This document shows, piece after piece, positions 59,691-64,000 of a DNA stretch of 64,000 bases. The DNA lies in assembly GCA_017509065.1 (NCBI GenBank), contig JAFWQM010000145.1, forward strand, positions 27,364-91,363, written 5' to 3'. The notes beneath the pieces are model-generated. The model was not told the origin of the DNA, did no database searches, and saw only the letters and a list, made by a program, of their open reading frames with translations. Position numbers and translations under genes: made by a program. This DNA is from Clostridia bacterium (lineage in GTDB: Bacteria; Bacillota_A; Clostridia; Christensenellales; Aristaeellaceae). How positions within the stretch are numbered: position 1 is the stretch's first letter; every line of letters begins with the position of its first letter.

Positions 59691-61331
59691 TTATACCGTT
59701 GTGTGCGAATGCAGGGGTTCTTCCCTGGCGCAGGAAGCGATGTTCATGGCGTGGTCGGCCACGCGCTCCAGGCAATTGATGGCTTCCAGGAAAATGACGC
59801 CGGATTTGGGCGCGCATTTTTTTTCTTTCAGCCGGTCGATGTGCTTTTTGCGCAGGGATTCGGTCATGTCGTCCACCGTCTGCTCCGCCTGATTCAAGGC
59901 TGTCATGATGGAATCGGGAATGCCCCATTCTTCCAGGCCTTCCAATGCGGCATCCAGCACCTGCATGGTAAAGACGAACAGCTCTTCCAGCTCCTGCGTG
60001 GCTTTTTCGGAGATCTTTGCGTTCCGGTCGATGCGCTCATGGGTCAGGTTCAGGATGTTCATGGCGTGGTCGCTGATGCGCTCCAAGTCGGTGACCACAT
60101 GGAACAGGTTGGCGATCCGTTTGCTTTCATGTTCGCTCAGCTCCAGCGGCATCACGGCCACCAGGCCCTCGGTGATAGCTTCTTCCAGGAAATCAGACAG
60201 ATCCTCGTGCTCGATGATTTTCTGCTCCTGGGAAAGATCAAGCGTGCTCAGCGCGTCGATGGCGAGGATCAGATGATCGTGGGTCTCGCGTCCCATGCGG
60301 CATACCTCGCGGTACAGCTGGTCTGCGGCCAGGGAGGGCGTTTTCAGCAGGCGTTCGTCGTAAAACATCAGCTTAAGCTGCGTCTCCTCTTCCTCCTTGC
60401 CGGGCACAATGAGGCACACCAGCTTCACCAGCCAGTCACCGAAGGGGAAGAGGATGATCGTGCTGATGACACTGATGGAGATGTGCATCATGGATACACA
60501 CAGCTTGGGATTGCCTGGCACAAGCATTTCCGCCCACTGCGTCAGGGGAAGGAACGCGCTGAGAATCAGGAAGATTAAGGCGCTGTGCAGGTTGAAAACC
60601 AGATGGATCATCGCGGTGCGCTTCGCTGCCGTACGGGAATTGGCCATGGAAATGAGCGACGGCGTACACGCGCCGATCTTCGCGCCCAGCAGCAGATACA
60701 GCGCGCCCTGCATGCTCACCAGTCCGCCCGCGGCCAGCACCTGCACGATACCGACGGACACGGACGAGCTTTGCAGCAGCGCTGTGACCACGATACCGAT
60801 CAGTATGCCAACGATGGGATTGCGCATGCCCTGCATAAGATTGAGGAACACGGGCCATTCTTTGAGCGGCTCGGTGGAGGAGCTCATCAGATCCATGCCG
60901 ATGAACAGCACGCCCAGGCCCATGCAGACCGTGCCCGCCTGCTTGACGGTTTCTTTTTTGTCGAACACCGTCATCATCAGGATGCCGATGAAGGCGAACA
61001 CCGGGCCGGGATCAAACTTGATGGACAGCAGCAGCGACGTGACGGTCGTGCCGATGTTCGCGCCCATGATGACGCCTACGGACTGGGCCAGCGTCAGCAG
61101 CTGCGCGTTCACGAAGCCGACCACCATCACCGTCGTCGCACCGGAGGACTGGATGATGGCGGTCACGCAGATGCCGGTCAGCAGCGCGATGAAGCGGTTC
61201 CGGGTCATCATGGAAAGAAGGTTCTTCAGCTTTGGCCCCGCCGCGCGCTCCAGCCCTTCGCCCATGGTGCGCATGCCGAAGAGGAAAAAGGCGAGTCCTC
61301 CCAGCAGCGTCAGTACGCTTTGAAAATTCAT
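59691..61331 (-). CDS. Na/Pi-cotransporter family protein with PhoU-like C-terminus
   Basis: A 546-residue protein. The N-terminal half has about eight helices with the two inverted family repeats QSSGATTVMVVGFVNA (about residues 60-75) and QSSSVSVGIVQVLAAGG. The C-terminal about 200 residues are PhoU-like helices (ANLFHVVTDLERISDHAMNIL and INCLERVADHAMNIASCA). Such proteins take up or balance phosphate using Na+. Its ATG overlaps the stop of the lipase-like gene upstream, so it is translated from that transcript. Confidence 0.9.
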   Translation of the reverse strand: MNFQSVLTLLGGLAFFLFGMRTMGEGLERAAGPKLKNLLSMMTRNRFIALLTGICVTAIIQSSGATTVMVVGFVNAQLLTLAQSVGVIMGANIGTTVTSLLLSIKFDPGPVFAFIGILMMTVFDKKETVKQAGTVCMGLGVLFIGMDLMSSSTEPLKEWPVFLNLMQGMRNPIVGILIGIVVTALLQSSSVSVGIVQVLAAGGLVSMQGALYLLLGAKIGACTPSLISMANSRTAAKRTAMIHLVFNLHSALIFLILSAFLPLTQWAEMLVPGNPKLCVSMMHISISVISTIILFPFGDWLVKLVCLIVPGKEEEETQLKLMFYDERLLKTPSLAADQLYREVCRMGRETHDHLILAIDALSTLDLSQEQKIIEHEDLSDFLEEAITEGLVAVMPLELSEHESKRIANLFHVVTDLERISDHAMNILNLTHERIDRNAKISEKATQELEELFVFTMQVLDAALEGLEEWGIPDSIMTALNQAEQTVDDMTESLRKKHIDRLKEKKCAPKSGVIFLEAINCLERVADHAMNIASCAREEPLHSHTTV

Positions 61332-62851
61332 ACGATTCTCCTGCGTGTTTTTTTCCGCTCGGCGCGGCGGTTGATTTCACGGCTCAGTCCCGCTTTGGGA
61401 TGGGCGGGCATGCGTCTGGGTACCCTGCGGACGCCGTTTTCCATCCGGCTGGCAGGGGCGCACCAGAGTTTGGAACGGAGTTCGCCGAAACGCTCCGTTA
61501 CGATATACTGATAAGAGGCGAGAGCGTTCCCGGCCACAGGGCCCCGCAGCTTATGCGGGAGGGCCAGCGCGCTCAGAAAGCCTTTGGAAAACGCAACGCT
61601 GCCGTATGCTTTCAGCAGGCCGGAGATACGGAATCGCAGCGCGGCGAGCGTTTGCCCGGGCGGTTCGGCGTTTCCGGTAGCCACCGTGTAGCCCTGCTTT
61701 ACCCGCTGGATCAGCGCTTTGATCAGGTCGTCCCCGCGCCCGCTAACGGCGGACACGATCCTGTCGGGAATCAGGCTGCCGATCAGACCGTTGAGCATGG
61801 AGAGGGCTTCGTCCGAGGAAGCTTCCTGCAGCACCTGCAGCGTAGCGAGCACGGTCAGAAATGCTCTGCCGCTGTCCGTCACGTTGCGGGTCAATCTCAG
61901 ACAAGCGCGGAACACATCCTTTTCATACAAGTTGCCGTAACACCGCTTCCGCATTCGCTCATCCGGGTAGAACACGCGGCAGCGCCCGATGTGGAAGGAT
62001 GCGCCTGTGCGCGGGAACACATCGTCCGCGTTGATGATGTGGCAGAGGGGAAAAGCGCTCAGCTCGCAGGGGGGATGATCGTACACCACGCTGGGGGAGG
62101 CGAAGCTGTATCCCAGCATGTTCTGTTTCAGCAGCCCCTTTTGAACCTCCATATAGGCGAACAGCTGCATGATGGCCCCGCCTTGACTGTGGCCCGCTGT
62201 CCATACGCGGAATCTGCTGCCTGGTCTGCGGCATTCCAGCAGTACGTCGCTGAGCGTCAGCCTGTCCAGGCCCAGTTCACGCGCCGTTTCCGGGAATTGG
62301 ATGGCATTGAAATTTGCTTCAAACTGCCTTGTCAGCTGCAGGAAACCGTTGTGCATCCTCTCCGCCCGGCTGACGCGGAAGTTGGAGATCCAGTCGTACA
62401 CCCGCTTGCCCGTACCCATGAAGCCGATGGCAACCAGGTATTGCCCGCCCGACAGCGGATGCAGCATGATCACGGCTTTGCAGGTGTCGCTGCCCTCGCG
62501 CTGGCGCAGCGTGCCCATGATTTGGCTGATGGGATTCTGACGTTTCAGACGAGATTTGACAAGCTGCTGATAGTATTCACTCACTACGCCGTCAATCATT
62601 CCTTTGCCCTCGCGGTTCACTGCGGGGCCGGTCAGCAGCGTATTGTCCACCTGATAGGAAAAATCGCGCCATCCGGCTTTCTCCCACAGGTCCGTTTCCA
62701 TATCGTAAGCGGTGGAGGCAAGTTCAAGGGAAAGCAAAGCGCTGACGCGGGAAAAAGCGGCCTGCATCATGCCGTTCTCTTCCTGCCACGGCATGCATAG
62801 CGGCGTCAGGTTATCCAGATCACATCCGGTGAATCGTCCAGGGACGGGCAT
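61328..62851 (-). CDS. Class 3 lipase-like alpha/beta hydrolase
   Basis: A 507-residue protein. The serine elbow TAGHSQGGAIMQLFA lies near residue 225, and the following SFASPSVV and NADDVFPRTGASFHIG supply the probable catalytic Asp and His region of lipase class 3. No signal peptide or membrane helix is evident, so it acts in the cytoplasm or is exported otherwise. The C-terminal 150 residues are helical and basic and not recognised. AAGGAGG precedes the ATG. It is coupled to the Na/Pi gene by a 4-nt overlap. Confidence 0.8.
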   Translation of the reverse strand: MPVPGRFTGCDLDNLTPLCMPWQEENGMMQAAFSRVSALLSLELASTAYDMETDLWEKAGWRDFSYQVDNTLLTGPAVNREGKGMIDGVVSEYYQQLVKSRLKRQNPISQIMGTLRQREGSDTCKAVIMLHPLSGGQYLVAIGFMGTGKRVYDWISNFRVSRAERMHNGFLQLTRQFEANFNAIQFPETARELGLDRLTLSDVLLECRRPGSRFRVWTAGHSQGGAIMQLFAYMEVQKGLLKQNMLGYSFASPSVVYDHPPCELSAFPLCHIINADDVFPRTGASFHIGRCRVFYPDERMRKRCYGNLYEKDVFRACLRLTRNVTDSGRAFLTVLATLQVLQEASSDEALSMLNGLIGSLIPDRIVSAVSGRGDDLIKALIQRVKQGYTVATGNAEPPGQTLAALRFRISGLLKAYGSVAFSKGFLSALALPHKLRGPVAGNALASYQYIVTERFGELRSKLWCAPASRMENGVRRVPRRMPAHPKAGLSREINRRAERKKTRRRIV

Positions 62852-62892
62852 CCGTCAGGCCTCCTTTAACCGTTTCCATCTTACCCCAATTT

Positions 62893-62921
62893 ATCATAGC
62901 ATATTTATCGACAGGAAACAA
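62893..62921 (-). promoter_or_regulatory. Promoter of the lipase - Na/Pi unit
   Basis: On the minus strand TTGTTT (62921-62916) and TATGAT (62898-62893) are 17 nt apart, about 40 nt from the start codon. Confidence 0.6.
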
Positions 62922-62967
62922 GGTTTTTCGCGGGCAAAAGGAAAAACAAAAAAAATTGCGCAGGGTC

Positions 62968-62995
62968 TTGACACGGGGGGAAAAAGTGGTACAAT
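62968..62995 (+). promoter_or_regulatory. Sigma-A promoter of clpB
   Basis: TTGACA (62968-62973) and TACAAT (62990-62995) have 16-nt spacing, about 70 nt upstream of the ATG. Confidence 0.75.
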
Positions 62996-63004
62996 ATGTA
63001 TGAA

Positions 63005-63021
63005 GGTCAAAGATAGTCAGG
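63005..63021 (+). promoter_or_regulatory. CtsR-like operator in front of clpB
   Basis: GGTCAAAGATAGTCAGG fits the CtsR heptad direct repeat (R-GTCAAA, 3 nt, R-GTCAAA) with two mismatches in the second half. It lies just after the -10 element, where a repressor would block transcription. No CIRCE element is seen. Confidence 0.65.
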
Positions 63022-63066
63022 ATTGATCTTCACCAACGTAGTTTTACCCGAAAGGGGTTGAAATGT

Positions 63067-64000
63067 ATGAGTAATAATTCCTACACCCAGAAATCCATGG
63101 AAACCATCCAGTTGGCCCAGCGCATGGCCCAGGAGCGCGGCCATCAGCAATTGGAGCAGGCGCATCTGTTATCCGCGCTTCTGAACCTGCCCGAAGGGCT
63201 GATTCCTCAATTGCTGGCGAAAATGAACGTGGACGCGGACGCGCTGCGCCAAGGCGCGGACGCCATCCTGCAAAAGCTGCCCCAGGTGCGCGGCCTGTCC
63301 CGGGAGGAGGGGAAGGTCTATATTTCATCCGACATGGATAAGGCCATGCGCGCCGCCAGCGACGAAGCGGCCCGGATGAAGGACGAATACATCTCCGTGG
63401 AGCATTTGTTCCTTGCCCTCATCAAGTGCGCCGATAAGGACGTAGGCGCGCTGTTCAAGCGGCTGAACATCACGGAAGCGGCGTTTTTGAAAGCCCTGTC
63501 CGCCGTGCGCGGTGCGGCCCGGGTCACCAGCGACAACCCGGAGGACACCTATGACGCCTTGGCTAAATATGGCTCCGACCTGGTGGACATGGCGCGGAAG
63601 GGCAAGCTGGACCCCGTCATCGGCCGCGACAGCGAAATCCGCGACGTGATCCGCATCCTGAGCCGTAAGAGCAAGAACAATCCTGTTCTGATTGGCGAAC
63701 CCGGCGTGGGCAAAACCGCCATCGCCGAGGGCCTGGCCCTGCGTATCGTGCGCGGCGACGTGCCCGACAGCCTGAAAGACCGCTCTGTATTCTCCCTGGA
63801 CATGGGTTCCCTGATTGCAGGAGCCAAATTCCGCGGTGAGTTTGAAGAACGTTTGAAGGCAGTCCTTGCCGAAATCAAAAAAAGCGAAGGCAGAATCATT
63901 CTCTTTATTGACGAACTGCACACCATCGTCGGCGCGGGCAAGACCGAGGGCAGCATGGACGCTGGCAACCTCCTGAAACCTATGCTGGCAAGGGGCGAAC
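63067..64000 (+). CDS. clpB: ATP-dependent chaperone ClpB, N-terminal part (runs off the window)
   Basis: The first 311 codons of ClpB, a hexameric AAA+ disaggregase. The N-domain (residues about 5-145) has two Clp repeats ([20 protein letters not shown] and [14 protein letters not shown]). The first AAA+ domain begins with [18 protein letters not shown], has Walker [10 protein letters not shown] at about residue 212 and Walker [15 protein letters not shown] near 280. The ATG at 63067 follows GAAAGGGG; an ATG at 63063 leads to an immediate stop. The coiled middle domain and second AAA+ domain lie beyond the window, so ClpB is preferred over ClpA/C from the N-terminus. Confidence 0.93.
   Translation, partial: MSNNSYTQKSMETIQLAQRMAQERGHQQLEQAHLLSALLNLPEGLIPQLLAKMNVDADALRQGADAILQKLPQVRGLSREEGKVYISSDMDKAMRAASDEAARMKDEYISVEHLFLALIKCADKDVGALFKRLNITEAAFLKALSAVRGAARVTSDNPEDTYDALAKYGSDLVDMARKGKLDPVIGRDSEIRDVIRILSRKSKNNPVLIGEPGVGKTAIAEGLALRIVRGDVPDSLKDRSVFSLDMGSLIAGAKFRGEFEERLKAVLAEIKKSEGRIILFIDELHTIVGAGKTEGSMDAGNLLKPMLARGE

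Noticed and set aside
1..64000. CRISPR array, prophage, IS element or tRNA/rRNA genes
   Set aside because: No regularly spaced direct repeats, transposase or phage genes, or tRNA-like cloverleaf with CCA context were noticed on reading; a dedicated search was not possible.

Overview
The window reads as a 64 kb chromosomal stretch of an anaerobic, moderately GC-rich Bacillota (Clostridia-like) bacterium. Supporting signs are the strong Shine-Dalgarno sites with sigma-A promoters (TTGACA-17-TATAAT type), many 4-nt ATGA gene overlaps, an rnf operon, a ferredoxin-dependent 2-oxoacid oxidoreductase, a Spo0A-type DNA-binding domain, a SpoIID/LytB protein and a CtsR-type operator. The combination with a BspA-like surface protein suggests a gut or rumen clostridium. 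Placement in or near Christensenellales is an inference and cannot be proven from sequence alone. No rRNA, tRNA, IS element, prophage or CRISPR array was seen.

Layout. 1-9.1 kb: 5' end of rplM (minus), a secreted BspA-like leucine-rich-repeat/Ig-repeat protein, a SWIM/SNF2 helicase (minus), a membrane-anchored propeller-like protein and hemW. 9.2-17.4 kb: one long histidine operon hisZ-G-D-C-B-H-A-(DinB-like)-F-IE from a consensus promoter, interrupted by a DinB-like gene and by a hairpin repeat in front of hisIE. 17.4-25 kb: XRE and LysR regulators (minus), the LysR gene diverging from korDABC-sucCD (2-oxoglutarate to succinyl-CoA to succinate, giving reduced ferredoxin and ATP) and a small SemiSWEET-like membrane protein. 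25-31.8 kb: prmA and a GNAT acetyltransferase (minus), a MurC-type ligase, a YhhN-type membrane protein, a split ThrE-type exporter and a divergent Spo0A-like protein. 31.8-38.7 kb: a SpoIID-like protein and a large anchored PQQ-type propeller (minus), then rsmE and mtaB.

38.8-59 kb is a bioenergetic island. On the minus strand runs apbE - NusG-II-domain protein - giant rnfG - rnfC-D-E-A-B. The RnfG homologue is 1375 residues instead of about 200. It carries about twelve FMN-binding-domain repeats: seven with an intact ...AT flavinylation-type motif and five C-terminal degenerate ones. Divergently, on the plus strand, lies an Mbh/Mrp-type antiporter module (MrpE, F, G, MbhD, MbhE+MrpB fusion, MrpC and four large antiporter-like subunits) without hydrogenase genes in view, followed by a rhomboid-like protein. 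Kor-produced reduced ferredoxin could feed Rnf, whose RnfG might pass electrons outward along a chain of covalent flavins, while Rnf and the antiporter module share a Na+/H+ cycle. That scheme is inference.

59.6-64 kb: a Na/Pi-cotransporter/PhoU fusion coupled to a class 3 lipase-like gene (minus), and the 5' part of clpB behind a promoter overlapped downstream by a CtsR-like box. A 61-62 nt repeat with a 19-bp hairpin occurs three times in the same orientation (16.7, 38.7 and 49.5 kb). It shows a compensatory base-pair change between copies.
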